NCBI GenBank assembly: GCA_902519215.1
Contig: CABYIX010000001.1
Location: 62,001-126,000, forward strand
From: an uncultured Candidatus Actinomarina sp.
Lineage (GTDB): Bacteria; Actinomycetota; Acidimicrobiia; Actinomarinales; Actinomarinaceae
DNA length: 64,000 bases
Reading direction: 5' to 3'
The translations under genes and the position numbers were made by a program. Within the stretch, counting starts at the first letter, position 1, and each line of letters starts with the position of its first letter. The notes under the pieces were generated by a model. It had not been told where the DNA came from. It saw only the letters and a program-made list of their open reading frames with translations, and did not search any database. Positions 44,731 to 54,007 of the stretch are shown here, in pieces.

Positions 44731-46713
44731 TTGAGTAATTTCAAAGGATCCAAAAGTTGGCGTCTTATATTACTTTTCTCAGTTTTTGCACTCGTTGTAG
44801 TCGCATGTGGTGGCGATACAGCAGAAGAAGAAGTTGCTGAAGAAGCAACTGAAACTACTGCGGCACCAGCAACTACAGCTGCACCAGCTGAAGAAGCAGC
44901 TCCATCAGGACCTGATGGTGTTTATAAGATGGCGATCTTTTCAGATCCCCAGACACAAAACTACTGGAATTACCTTGATACTGAAACCGATGTTTGGACA
45001 CAATATGTAATGTCCGGTCAAGCAGTTTCACTATTCGGAATCTCTTATCCTAACTATCAATTAACTACAAGTATGGCTGCCGAATTGGTTGAGACATCTG
45101 TAGATAATGGTGATGGAACATTTACATATACTGTTCCAATGGTTAATGGATTTGAGTGGAGTAATGGTGATCCAATTACTGCTAATGACATGGTATGGAC
45201 TTATAACATTGTTAATGAGCTCGGATTATTAAGTAACTGGGAGACTTACTATCGTCAAGCCTCATCTGTTGAAGGTGAAGAAGCTGACGGTATTGTTAGT
45301 CTTGTAGCAGTAGATGATTACACAGTTGCAATTACACTGAACTTTGATGCTGGATTATCAGCATGGCAGTACAGAATTGCACAAGCACCTTTCTTGAATG
45401 AAACTTATTGGTCACAATTTGCAACATCAAGAGAAGATTTGCTTGCTGCAGACGGTGCTGCTGCACCTGTAGCTAGTGCATTTGTTTATAACAAAGTTGA
45501 ACAAGGCGCTTTCTACACATGGTCTTATGATTCAAATACCATGTGGTTCGGTGGAGACACAACAATATATAAGAGTGGTACAGTTATCGAATGGGATAAC
45601 GGAGTAGCACCAGCAGTTAGCCAATCATTTGGTGATACTACTGGTGATTCCTTCACATACACTTCAGGACCATATGTTGGTACTGTAGAGTTCACTCTAT
45701 ATGGTGATCAAGATGCTGCTTATCTAGCATTCCAGAATGGTGAAGTAGATTTCGTTCTTAACCCATTAGGAGTTAAGAGAAACTTATTCGACCAACTTTC
45801 AAGAGTACCTGGAGTTGAAACCACAGCAAACCTAGGAAATGGTATGCGTTATATGGCATTCAACACAAGAGTATTCCCAGGAAGTGACAAAGCATTCAGA
45901 CAATCTGTTGCTTGTATTTCTGATAAAGAATTCGTATTGAATAACGTTCTACAGGGAGTAGCTGTAAACATGGATGGTCAAATGCCAGAAGCATTGACCG
46001 CATGGGTTGCACCTGTAACTGGTGTTCTTGCTGACTGTGCAGGACTAAATGCTGAAGAACGATGGGGTAAATCTGTCGAAATTCTTCAAGCTGCAGGCTG
46101 GACAGCAACTGATTGGGGTTCACACCCAGGTGGAGCTGATAGAGCTGTTGCACCTACAGGTGTTAAAGGACCTAATGGGGAAACACCACCAAGCGACATG
46201 TTGCTTTATGCACCAGGCGCTGGGTATGACCCATTAAGATCAACAATGTCATTATTTATAGCTGATTGGATGCAACAGCTTGGATTTGATGTTACAGCTA
46301 GACCAACTGGATTTAGCGTTATTGTAGACAAAGTGTTCACACCAGATACTTGTGAAGACTGGTATTTCTACATGTTAGGTTGGGGACTAAGTGCATATCC
46401 TGACCACCCAGAAGCATTCTTTGCTTCTTACAACGATACCTGCGAAGGTGGATATAACACACCTGGTTTTAACAACGCAGAGTTCGACGCACTTGTTAGT
46501 GAATTCAATAAAGCTAAGACAGTAGCAGACGCAATTGCTATTTCTCAGCAAATGGAAGCTATATTGTTCGAAGAGATGCCTTATTTGGTACTCTTTAACG
46601 TACCTACATTAGAGGTATACAGAAGCAATGTATCATTCCCATTCACTGATGTATTAGATGGTTTGACTGGTACTGGTGGAGGTTATCCTTCATTAGTTAA
46701 GGTCCAAAGCTAA
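44731..46713 (+). CDS. Peptide-type ABC transporter substrate-binding lipoprotein
   Basis: 660-aa solute-binding protein of the SBP_bac_5 (DppA/OppA) family. Lipoprotein signal: basic start, hydrophobic stretch and lipobox VVVAC (Cys about residue 27), then an acidic Ala/Thr/Pro/Glu linker of about 30 residues. TTG start chosen because AGGAGAG lies three bases upstream and the signal peptide begins there; an upstream ATG would bypass this site. The coding sequence is visibly richer in C-ending codons than its neighbours, as expected of a very highly expressed gene. Four permease and ATPase genes follow. Substrate (di/oligopeptide, nickel or other) cannot be read from sequence. Confidence 0.93.
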   Translation: MSNFKGSKSWRLILLFSVFALVVVACGGDTAEEEVAEEATETTAAPATTAAPAEEAAPSGPDGVYKMAIFSDPQTQNYWNYLDTETDVWTQYVMSGQAVSLFGISYPNYQLTTSMAAELVETSVDNGDGTFTYTVPMVNGFEWSNGDPITANDMVWTYNIVNELGLLSNWETYYRQASSVEGEEADGIVSLVAVDDYTVAITLNFDAGLSAWQYRIAQAPFLNETYWSQFATSREDLLAADGAAAPVASAFVYNKVEQGAFYTWSYDSNTMWFGGDTTIYKSGTVIEWDNGVAPAVSQSFGDTTGDSFTYTSGPYVGTVEFTLYGDQDAAYLAFQNGEVDFVLNPLGVKRNLFDQLSRVPGVETTANLGNGMRYMAFNTRVFPGSDKAFRQSVACISDKEFVLNNVLQGVAVNMDGQMPEALTAWVAPVTGVLADCAGLNAEERWGKSVEILQAAGWTATDWGSHPGGADRAVAPTGVKGPNGETPPSDMLLYAPGAGYDPLRSTMSLFIADWMQQLGFDVTARPTGFSVIVDKVFTPDTCEDWYFYMLGWGLSAYPDHPEAFFASYNDTCEGGYNTPGFNNAEFDALVSEFNKAKTVADAIAISQQMEAILFEEMPYLVLFNVPTLEVYRSNVSFPFTDVLDGLTGTGGGYPSLVKVQS

Positions 46714-46727
46714 TTAATTTAGTTATT

Positions 46728-46756
46728 AAAATGGCGGGTAATTTACCCGCCATTTT
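46728..46756 (+). terminator. Strong intra-operon hairpin between binding protein and permease
   Basis: Near-perfect palindrome AAAATGGCGGGTAA with its complement, ending in TTTT, 15 bp after the binding-protein stop and 18 bp before the permease ATG. It resembles the hairpins that keep binding-protein mRNA in excess over permease mRNA. Confidence 0.75.
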
Positions 46757-46774
46757 ATAATGTTGAGGTAAATT

Positions 46775-47947
46775 ATGGGCGAATATATTATCAAAAGAAC
46801 ATTGCAGATGACTGTTGTGTTTTTTTTATTTTTAGTATTTTCTTATTTACTTTTTAATGCAATTCCTGGAAATGCATTTTCAAACCTCCTCTTAAATCCC
46901 GATCTTCCTCCAGATGCATATAATAGGGTTCTTGAACTTTATGGACTTGATAAACCTTTGTTTGAAAGACTTCAGTTATATATTGTTAACTTTTTTAAAG
47001 GTGATTTTGGATATTCTTATAAATCCTTTCCTAAAACTCCAATAGAACTTATCTCAGAGAGATTGCCTAGAACTTTGATGCTCTTTGCTATTGTGAATAT
47101 TGTATCTTTTTATACAGGATTTTTTATTGGAAAAATTTTAGCATGGAGAAGAGGTTCTCAGTCTGAGACTTGGATTACATTAACTTCTGTTTTTTCTTAT
47201 ACTGTTTTTTATCCCTGGTTTGCACTAATGATGCTTTGGGTATTCGGGTATAAATTAGGATGGCTCCCCATAGGTAAATTTCTCTACCCTGAAAAATGGT
47301 ACGATGCTCCTTTTGATAGCGATATTGTTTTTAGTTCCATGATTAAATTCACTATTGTTGTTTCTCTTATTCAATTTGCTGCTTATTTAGCTACAAGAGG
47401 AATTGAATCATTGAGTTCTAGAAGAAATTTAAGATTTGCTAGTTTGATAGCAATATTTATTGGTAGCTACTTCTATTGGAATAATGGTGCAGCTCTCATT
47501 AAGAAACCATACGCGGCTGATATAGCATATCATATGATACTTCCTGTTATGGTTGTTACAATCGTAGCATTTGCAGGAACAGCATTGCTTACGCGTACAA
47601 CAATGATGGAAGTTTTAAAAGAAGACTATATATTAACTGCTAGAGCAAAAGGTATAAGTCAAAAAAGAATTAGAGATAGGCATGCTGCACGAACAGCGTT
47701 ACTGCCAGTTGTAACTTCATTTATTTTTACAATTGTGACTATTATTGATGGCTCTGTACTTACAGAACAAATATTTTCCTGGCCTGGAATGGGTCAACTC
47801 TTACTTCAAAGTGTCCTTGAAGAGGACATACCAGTAGCTATGGCATGTTTTTCATTTGTTGGAGTGTTTGCATTAGTAGCACACTTATTAGCAGATATTT
47901 CTTACTCATATTTAGATCCTCGTATCAGGATAAAATCACAAGGATAA
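46775..47947 (+). CDS. Peptide-type ABC transporter permease (DppB-like)
   Basis: 390 aa inner-membrane permease. N-terminal YIIKRTLQMTVVFFLFLVFSY and LPRTLMLFAIVNIVS are typical of DppB/OppB; the EAA loop appears as ILTARAKGISQKRIRDRHAARTA near residue 289. About 80 residues longer than E. coli DppB because of an extra hydrophobic segment near residues 185-255. Shine-Dalgarno GAGG precedes the ATG. dppC-like gene follows at 3 bp. Confidence 0.92.
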   Translation: MGEYIIKRTLQMTVVFFLFLVFSYLLFNAIPGNAFSNLLLNPDLPPDAYNRVLELYGLDKPLFERLQLYIVNFFKGDFGYSYKSFPKTPIELISERLPRTLMLFAIVNIVSFYTGFFIGKILAWRRGSQSETWITLTSVFSYTVFYPWFALMMLWVFGYKLGWLPIGKFLYPEKWYDAPFDSDIVFSSMIKFTIVVSLIQFAAYLATRGIESLSSRRNLRFASLIAIFIGSYFYWNNGAALIKKPYAADIAYHMILPVMVVTIVAFAGTALLTRTTMMEVLKEDYILTARAKGISQKRIRDRHAARTALLPVVTSFIFTIVTIIDGSVLTEQIFSWPGMGQLLLQSVLEEDIPVAMACFSFVGVFALVAHLLADISYSYLDPRIRIKSQG

Positions 47948-47950
47948 ATT

Positions 47951-49024
47951 ATGAATGAGAATATAGAACAAGATTTACAGAAACAACTCAGAAAAGAGGC
48001 AATAAGAAGAAACTGGAACCTTTTTAGACAAAGTAAGTTAGGTATGATAGGGCTCTATATTGTAATTTTCTTTTTATTCTTAGCACTACTACAGCCTTTT
48101 CTATTCATTACTGGTATTTGGAACAAGGGTGTTTATGATCCAGTTGTTGGATATGAAGCTATTAAAGATACATTACTTGTAGTTGAGTGTCCAAAAGAAT
48201 ATCCAACAGAGAAGTATGAATCAATGAAAGATTGTCCGGGACCAGGTGAGCTAAATGTGAAAAGATTATATCTTGCACCTGGTGTAGAAGTAGGCGATTA
48301 CTATGAAACTTTCATACAGCCAGCACCACCTTCCTCAAGACACTTACTTGGAACAGATTCGCTTGGAAGAGATGTGTTTTCACAAATAATGGAAGGTAGT
48401 CAAGTAGCATTTGTTTTAGGCTTGTTAAGTGCAACATTAGGTGTTGGAATTTCAACAATATTAGGAACAATAGCTGCATTCTTTGGTGGCAGAGTAGATG
48501 CATACCTGATGAGACAATCTGATTTAATTTTAATGCTCCCAAGCTTACCTTTACTATTTATAATTTCAGCTTTTGCAGAATTAAAAGTTTGGCACCTTGC
48601 CATAGTCCTAGGTGTGCTTGGTGGTCTTGGGGGTTCTGTAATTACAATTAAATCACAAGCTTTACAAGTGAAAGTTAAGCCCTTTGTAGACTCAGCAAGA
48701 ATCACTGGTGGATCAAGGTGGAGAATTATGTTTTCTCATGTTTTACCAAACGTAGCACCTCTAGCTCTACTATTTATGGTCTTTAGTGTTACTGGTGCAA
48801 TAGCATCTGAATCAGTATTATCATTTCTTGGTTTATTAAACATTGATATGAGTTGGGGAATAATGATTTACTTATCTCAAACTGATGGATTTATATTTTC
48901 AGGACTTGAATTTTGGTGGCTAATACTTCCTGCTGGTTTAGCTGTAACTCTTTTAGCTGGAGGATTCTACCTAGTAGGTAGAGGCCTTGACGATGTATTT
49001 AATCCTAGATTAAGGAAAAGATAG
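47951..49024 (+). CDS. Peptide-type ABC transporter permease (DppC-like)
   Basis: 357 aa. After a basic N-terminus with NWNLFRQSKLGMIGLYIV (oligopeptide permease N-terminal domain) comes an extracytoplasmic insert of about 80 residues with two CP-containing stretches, then HLLGTDSLGRDVFSQIMEGSQVAF (family signature) and the EAA loop SARITGGSRWRIMFSHVLPN near residue 245. Partner of the preceding permease. Confidence 0.93.
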   Translation: MNENIEQDLQKQLRKEAIRRNWNLFRQSKLGMIGLYIVIFFLFLALLQPFLFITGIWNKGVYDPVVGYEAIKDTLLVVECPKEYPTEKYESMKDCPGPGELNVKRLYLAPGVEVGDYYETFIQPAPPSSRHLLGTDSLGRDVFSQIMEGSQVAFVLGLLSATLGVGISTILGTIAAFFGGRVDAYLMRQSDLILMLPSLPLLFIISAFAELKVWHLAIVLGVLGGLGGSVITIKSQALQVKVKPFVDSARITGGSRWRIMFSHVLPNVAPLALLFMVFSVTGAIASESVLSFLGLLNIDMSWGIMIYLSQTDGFIFSGLEFWWLILPAGLAVTLLAGGFYLVGRGLDDVFNPRLRKR

Positions 49025-49026
49025 TA

Positions 49027-50001
49027 ATGAGTAAAGAAGTATTAAGTGTCAAAAATTTAAATATGCATTATGAAACTCTTTCCGGAGATGTTCATGCAGT
49101 AAAAGATGTTTCTTTTTCAGTAAAAGAAGGAGAGTCGTTTGGTTTAGTTGGGGAATCTGGTTGTGGTAAAACTTCTGTTGCTATGTCTTTACTTCAACTT
49201 CAAGCAGACAATGCGAAAATATCAAGTGGAAGCATTCAATTAGATGGAGTTGAGCTTGTTGGTATGAATGAATCTGAGCTTCGTAAGGTGAGATGGGATG
49301 GAATAAGTATTGTATTCCAAGGAGCCATGAATGCATGGAATCCGGTTGTTAAAGTAGGGGAGCAAATTAGAGAAGCAATTAGAGAACACTATCCTGAAAA
49401 ATCAAAGGCTGAGAATACAGAAAAAATAGAAAGTTTATTTAAAATGGTGGGGTTAGATGCCGCTGTTATTGATCGTTTCCCCCATGAATTATCTGGTGGA
49501 ATGAAACAGAGAGCAATTATTGCACTTGCATTATCTTGTGACCCTAAAGTTGTTATTGCAGATGAACCGACAACAGCATTAGATGTAGTAATACAGGATC
49601 AGATATTAAACGAAATTAAAAAAGTTCAACAACTTTTAGGTTTAAGTTTGATTTATATATCACATGACATTGCTGTAATTGCAGAAATGACAGATCAAAT
49701 GGCTGTTATGTATGCTGGCTCTATAGTTGAAATAGGTCCAACGGAAAAAGTATTCTCTACACCAAAACATGCATATACAAGATTATTACTCGAATCTACA
49801 CCATCAGTTGTTGGAGAAAAAAAGAAATTAAGATCCCTAGATGGAGAACCACCTAGTTTAATTAACGAAATTATTGGCTGCTCTTTCTCGCCAAGATGCC
49901 CTGATCCTAGTAGTGATTGTGAAAATCCAATTAAAGAAATGGGTTTAGTTGAAATTGAACCAGGACACTTTGCGGATAATTGTTGTGTAGATTGTGGGTA
50001 A
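49027..50001 (+). CDS. Peptide-type ABC transporter ATPase (DppD-like)
   Basis: 324 aa. Walker A GESGCGKTS near residue 39, ABC signature LSGGMKQRA near 152, Walker B VVIADEPTTALD, then the C-terminal oligopeptide-transporter domain with CSFSPRCPDPSSDCENP, whose cysteines resemble the Fe-S or zinc-binding tail of DppD/OppD. Follows the permease by 2 bp. Confidence 0.94.
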   Translation: MSKEVLSVKNLNMHYETLSGDVHAVKDVSFSVKEGESFGLVGESGCGKTSVAMSLLQLQADNAKISSGSIQLDGVELVGMNESELRKVRWDGISIVFQGAMNAWNPVVKVGEQIREAIREHYPEKSKAENTEKIESLFKMVGLDAAVIDRFPHELSGGMKQRAIIALALSCDPKVVIADEPTTALDVVIQDQILNEIKKVQQLLGLSLIYISHDIAVIAEMTDQMAVMYAGSIVEIGPTEKVFSTPKHAYTRLLLESTPSVVGEKKKLRSLDGEPPSLINEIIGCSFSPRCPDPSSDCENPIKEMGLVEIEPGHFADNCCVDCG

Positions 50002-50004
50002 GTT

Positions 50005-50958
50005 ATGAAAAAAAATGTAATTGAAGTAAAGAATCTTGAAAAATACTATGAAGTTTCAGGAGGTTTCTTTTCTAGGAATAAAGATATTGTCAAAGCTGTA
50101 GATGATATATCTTTTGAAATACCTTTCGGAGAAAGCCTTGGTTTAGTTGGACAGAGTGGTTGTGGTAAAACTACAACAGCTCGTGCTCTTTGTTTACTTG
50201 ATCCAAAAACCGGGGGAGATGTTAAGTTTTATAATAATGAAACTGAAAACATGCAGAATATTGACAATCTTGAAGATGAAGAATTGAAAAAATTTAGAAG
50301 AAATATACAAATGATATTTCAAGATCCTTACGAATCGTTAAACCCAAGATGGACTATTAAAGATATTATATTAGAACCACTAAATATTCACAATATTGGT
50401 GATTTACAAGATAGGGAAGAGGCTGTTGTTGAAATACTTAAAACAGTAGGCCTTACACCTGCTTCAAATTATCTACCTAGGTATCCACACGAACTCTCAG
50501 GAGGTCAAAGGCAAAGAGTATCTATAGCTCGTACATTAATTATGAAACCTAAATTTGTAGTATGCGATGAACCTACTTCCATGCTTGATGTCTCAATTCG
50601 AATATCAATAATGGATTTAATGTTAAATTTAGCAAAAGATCTAGAAGTTTCTTATTTATATATAACGCATGATTTAGCTGTTGCGAGATACATGTGTAAC
50701 AGAATCGCTGTTATGTTTAACGGTAAAATTGTAGAAATTGCAGAAACTGAAGAGCTTCTAAATAATCCAATTCACCCATATACAAAAAGATTAATTTCAT
50801 CTATTCCAGTTCCAGACCCTTCATATGATAGAAAAGTTTATGATGTAAATTATGATGAGCTCGACGCTATTATCGCAAAACATGGAACTGATAATCCGAT
50901 GGTTGATATAGGAAATGAACATTATATCTCTACCCATGATGTTAAAGGTCTTATTTGA
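50005..50958 (+). CDS. Peptide-type ABC transporter ATPase (DppF-like)
   Basis: 317 aa. Walker A GQSGCGKTT near residue 50, Q-loop IFQDPYESLNPRWT, signature LSGGQRQRV near 163, Walker B FVVCDEPTSMLD, switch His in YITHDLAVARYM. The C-terminus PIHPYTKRLISSIPVPDP is the usual oligopeptide-transporter tail but without the cysteine cluster. Overlaps the phosphatidyltransferase gene by 4 bp. Confidence 0.94.
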   Translation: MKKNVIEVKNLEKYYEVSGGFFSRNKDIVKAVDDISFEIPFGESLGLVGQSGCGKTTTARALCLLDPKTGGDVKFYNNETENMQNIDNLEDEELKKFRRNIQMIFQDPYESLNPRWTIKDIILEPLNIHNIGDLQDREEAVVEILKTVGLTPASNYLPRYPHELSGGQRQRVSIARTLIMKPKFVVCDEPTSMLDVSIRISIMDLMLNLAKDLEVSYLYITHDLAVARYMCNRIAVMFNGKIVEIAETEELLNNPIHPYTKRLISSIPVPDPSYDRKVYDVNYDELDAIIAKHGTDNPMVDIGNEHYISTHDVKGLI

Positions 50959-51485
50959 AATTTAAAGATTTATTTCTTTTACCAAACGTTATTACACTTT
51001 CACGCCTATTTATAGTTATTTTTCTATTTACTTCCTTTAATCCTGTTGAATTTAATTACATTTCGTTAATAATAATTATTGCGCTAATTGGACTAAGTGA
51101 TTCATTAGATGGAATTGTTGCTCGAAGATACAACCTTGTTTCAAAGTTAGGAATTATTCTTGATCCATTTACAGATAGGATTGTTTTTTTACTTTTACTT
51201 TTATGGATTAAAAACTTAATTCCTGATTATTTTTTATTCGGAGTAGTTATTAGGGAAGTATTAATTTTAATAGGATCAATTTATGTCTTGTTTACAGAGA
51301 AAACAGTAAAAGTTTCAAATAAAGGTAAAGCATCGACAGTATTTGTATTTATAACAATATGTTTATATATATTAAATACAGCTGTAATCGTTCCTCTTTT
51401 AAATATTTTTACAATTTTTGTTATTTTATTCTATTTTTATGTTGCAATTGAATATTTATACAACTTAATATATAAACATGGATGA
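50955..51485 (+). CDS. pgsA: CDP-alcohol phosphatidyltransferase (PgsA-type)
   Basis: 176 aa, five or six membrane helices. The CDP-alcohol phosphotransferase motif D-x2-DG-x2-AR-x8-G-x3-D-x3-D is complete in DSLDGIVARRYNLVSKLG followed by IILDPFTDR (residues about 54-80). N-terminal NVITLSRLFIVIF is typical of PgsA. Most likely phosphatidylglycerophosphate synthase, though a phosphatidylinositol-type enzyme cannot be excluded. TTG start overlapping the ATPase gene; the end overlaps the FHA gene by 8 bp. Confidence 0.85.
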   Translation: MKFKDLFLLPNVITLSRLFIVIFLFTSFNPVEFNYISLIIIIALIGLSDSLDGIVARRYNLVSKLGIILDPFTDRIVFLLLLLWIKNLIPDYFLFGVVIREVLILIGSIYVLFTEKTVKVSNKGKASTVFVFITICLYILNTAVIVPLLNIFTIFVILFYFYVAIEYLYNLIYKHG

Positions 51486-51819
51486 TCATACAAAACCAAT
51501 TGATACAAATGGAGAAAATAGTACAGTCAAATTTGTACTAAACGTTCTTAACCAAAGTTCGAGATCATCATCTTGGATGCTAAATGAGGGTAATTATACA
51601 ATTGGAAGATTAGCGGAACATGAAATTATATTAGACGATGTTACAGTGTCGCGGAATCATGGAAAAATAGTTATTGAAAGTGATAATTCAAAAATTACCG
51701 ATAATAATTCGACTAATGGTATTTACATAAATGATATTTTAATAAACGACAGCACTGAAATACATTCAGGTGACAAAATTCAAATTGGTAAATTTCTACT
51801 ACTTTTTACTAAAGTGTAA
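51478..51819 (+). CDS. FHA-domain protein, GarA/Rv1827-position
   Basis: 113 aa. One forkhead-associated domain (residues about 40-112): IGRLAEHEIILDD, VSRNHGKIVI, DNNSTNGIYIND, GDKIQIG, with Arg, Ser and Asn phosphothreonine-binding residues present. Synteny FHA-MerR-DUF151-MerR equals the garA-ftsR locus of mycobacteria. The N-terminal kinase target ETTS of GarA is missing, so regulation of 2-oxoglutarate metabolism by phosphorylation may differ. Confidence 0.85.
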   Translation: MDDHTKPIDTNGENSTVKFVLNVLNQSSRSSSWMLNEGNYTIGRLAEHEIILDDVTVSRNHGKIVIESDNSKITDNNSTNGIYINDILINDSTEIHSGDKIQIGKFLLLFTKV

Positions 51820-51821
51820 CT

Positions 51822-52397
51822 ATGAATATAGGTGAAGTTGTTAAGACAATAAAGAAAGATTATCCTTCTATTTCAATTTCAAGAATACGCTTTTTAGAAA
51901 AAGAAGGACTTATTAAACCAAAGAGATCTACTGGTGGGACCCGTCTATTTACATTAAAAGATATAGATAGGATTTTAAATATATTAGACCTACAAGAGAA
52001 TCAATACTACAGTCTTAAAGCAATTAAAAATAACTTATCTCTTATTAGTAATAAAAATTTAAAAAAAATTAGTATTAAAGAATATACTAAGCACGACATA
52101 CTAAAGCTATCAGGTTTAAGTACGAACGATTATGATCAACTCATAAAATATGAATTTGAACTTGAACAAAATGTATTTTACCTTGAAGACTTAGAGAGAC
52201 TAAAAGCATGGTCTTATTTTTTTGATATAGGTTTACATCCACGCAATTTTACTGTTTTAAAATCAGTCTCCGATCGGATGGTTGGATTTATTGATCACCT
52301 TACTTCAAATTTACATGATGATGATAAAGTTATCAAAGAAGATATTGTTGATAATTTATCAAAAATATTTAAAGGACAAATATTAAAAAATCAATAA
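51822..52397 (+). CDS. ftsR: MerR-family regulator, FtsR-like
   Basis: 191 aa. N-terminal winged helix-turn-helix of MerR type (residues 1-72): IGEVVKTIKK, ISRIRFLEKEGLIKPKRST, GGTRLFTLKDIDRILNIL. Long C-terminal part without metal-binding cysteines. Equivalent by position to Rv1828/FtsR, the activator of ftsZ in corynebacteria. Functional extrapolation is inference from synteny. Confidence 0.82.
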   Translation: MNIGEVVKTIKKDYPSISISRIRFLEKEGLIKPKRSTGGTRLFTLKDIDRILNILDLQENQYYSLKAIKNNLSLISNKNLKKISIKEYTKHDILKLSGLSTNDYDQLIKYEFELEQNVFYLEDLERLKAWSYFFDIGLHPRNFTVLKSVSDRMVGFIDHLTSNLHDDDKVIKEDIVDNLSKIFKGQILKNQ

Positions 52398-53458
52398 TAA
52401 TATTTTCAATATTTATATTTTTAACAAATTCACTTCTAGCTGATGAATTGGATGAAGTTTTATTAACTACTGATATATATATTTCTTACGATTATGATGC
52501 TAAATCAACAATGTATGAGAGTAATTCAAGTATTAAAATTTCTCCTGCTTCTCTTACTAAATTAATGACAGCCCTTTTGCTTTATGAGACAAATTCATTA
52601 AATCAACAAATTACAACTAAATTACCACAAGATTATGAATTTGCTGGAAAGGTAGCTTACTTAGAAGAAGGGCTTATTTTGACCACTGAAGAGCTCCTGG
52701 AGCTATTATTAGTCTATTCTGCTAATGATGCTGCATATGTAGCAGCAATGGAAATATCAAATAGTATTGAAGACTTTGTAAATTTGATGAACCTAAGAGC
52801 AAATGAAATTGGCATGAATAATACAGTATATTTAAATCCCGATGGTTTAGATGAATTAGGACATCAAACAACTTTAAATGACTTACTAATATTGAGTATT
52901 TATATAATCGAGAATACAAAAATTCTTGATATTACCAGTAAGGAAAAGGTTTACATTAATAAACTTGATAAAAAAACATTTAAAAATACAAATACAATAA
53001 TAAATGAAGGATTTGAAGGATTAAAAACAGGATGGACTTCTGAAGCTGGATTAACTTTTATTGGTTTTAATCAAAATAACAGTAGGAGAGTAATAACGAT
53101 CGTAAACAACTCTTTAGTCGATGAAGAAAAAATAAACCATTTTATTGATACAAAAGTTTTATATGAAAATTCTATTAATGACTTTAACATTAGAAATGTA
53201 TTAAATAAAAATGATATAATTTATAAAATATATAATTCAGAATCTGTAACAAGTTATTTCCCAAGCAAAAATTTAAAAAGTTTTATCAAATCTGATACAA
53301 ATATTGAAAAAATTGTGAAAATCGAAAATAATAATTTTTTAATTTCATTTGATAATATATCTTTACAAGAGAGAATTAATATACCTACTTCAAATTATAA
53401 AGTTAATTATCAATTTCATTGGTCAAATCGTTTTCTTAATAATATTTTTAACAACTAA
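52382..53458 (+). CDS. dacF: D-alanyl-D-alanine carboxypeptidase (DacF-type), ATT start
   Basis: Periplasm-facing serine peptidase trimming peptidoglycan stem peptides (peptidase S11). Three motifs are intact: SxxK in SPASLTKLMTALL, SxN in YSANDAAYV and KTG in GLKTGWTSEAG. Canonical start codons occur only from 52448 (TTG), which would remove the export signal. The frame is open upstream and encodes a textbook signal peptide, IKKSIIIFSIFIFLTNSLLA then DEL; the only well-placed initiator is ATT at 52382, five bases after an AAAGGA Shine-Dalgarno sequence at 52371-52376. This start overlaps the MerR gene by 16 bp. 358 aa with this start. A frameshift or a TTG start without export is the alternative. 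Confidence 0.85.
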   Translation: MKKSIIIFSIFIFLTNSLLADELDEVLLTTDIYISYDYDAKSTMYESNSSIKISPASLTKLMTALLLYETNSLNQQITTKLPQDYEFAGKVAYLEEGLILTTEELLELLLVYSANDAAYVAAMEISNSIEDFVNLMNLRANEIGMNNTVYLNPDGLDELGHQTTLNDLLILSIYIIENTKILDITSKEKVYINKLDKKTFKNTNTIINEGFEGLKTGWTSEAGLTFIGFNQNNSRRVITIVNNSLVDEEKINHFIDTKVLYENSINDFNIRNVLNKNDIIYKIYNSESVTSYFPSKNLKSFIKSDTNIEKIVKIENNNFLISFDNISLQERINIPTSNYKVNYQFHWSNRFLNNIFNN

Positions 53459-53477
53459 GCTACCGTAACTATTTTAG

Positions 53478-53483
53478 TAAAAT
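53478..53483 (+). promoter_or_regulatory. -10 box of the DUF151 gene, leaderless type
   Basis: TAAAAT ends six bases before the ATG at 53490. Confidence 0.45.
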
Positions 53484-53489
53484 TTACTT

Positions 53490-53969
53490 ATGTCAGATAA
53501 AATTTCTGTTGAAGTAAGTTCTATTAGATTAGAAGAAGAAACCGAAACTCCTATTATGCTTCTTCAGAAACCAAATACAAATAAAGTACTTCCAATTTGG
53601 ATTGGGACAATTGAAGCGGTATCTATAGCTTATGCACAGGAAGGTTTTGTCCATCCTAGACCCCAAACACATGATCTTTTGTTAAATATACTTGACTCAT
53701 TAAATGCAAAAATTTTAGAAGTATCAATTACCGACATCCATGATAAAACCTACTTTGCAGAAATTAAATTATCTACTCATGAAGGTGAACTAACGCTATC
53801 TTCACGACCTAGTGATGCAATTGCTTTAGCTCTAAGATCATCTGCTAAGATATTCGTAGAAAATTCTGTATTTAATGACAACTATATAGAAATTTATGAT
53901 GAAGATAAGGTTGATATTGATGAGTTTTCACAATTTATTGATAATGTTTCCCCTGAGGATTTTTCTTAA
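53490..53969 (+). CDS. DUF151 bifunctional-nuclease-family protein
   Basis: 159 aa. The DUF151/BFN signature LPIWIGTIEAVSIAYAQEG, RPQTHDLLLNIL and SRPSDAIALALRS is complete. Homologue by sequence and position of Rv1829. Plant members have nuclease activity in vitro; the bacterial role is unknown. It appears to have its own leaderless promoter and starts a short transcript before the second MerR gene. Confidence 0.92.
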   Translation: MSDKISVEVSSIRLEEETETPIMLLQKPNTNKVLPIWIGTIEAVSIAYAQEGFVHPRPQTHDLLLNILDSLNAKILEVSITDIHDKTYFAEIKLSTHEGELTLSSRPSDAIALALRSSAKIFVENSVFNDNYIEIYDEDKVDIDEFSQFIDNVSPEDFS

Positions 53970-53995
53970 AACCTTGATAAAATATTTATCTATAG

Positions 53996-54001
53996 TAGAT
54001 T
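53996..54001 (+). promoter_or_regulatory. -10 box of the second MerR gene, leaderless type
   Basis: TAGATT ends six bases before the ATG at 54008. Confidence 0.4.
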
Positions 54002-54007
54002 AAAACT

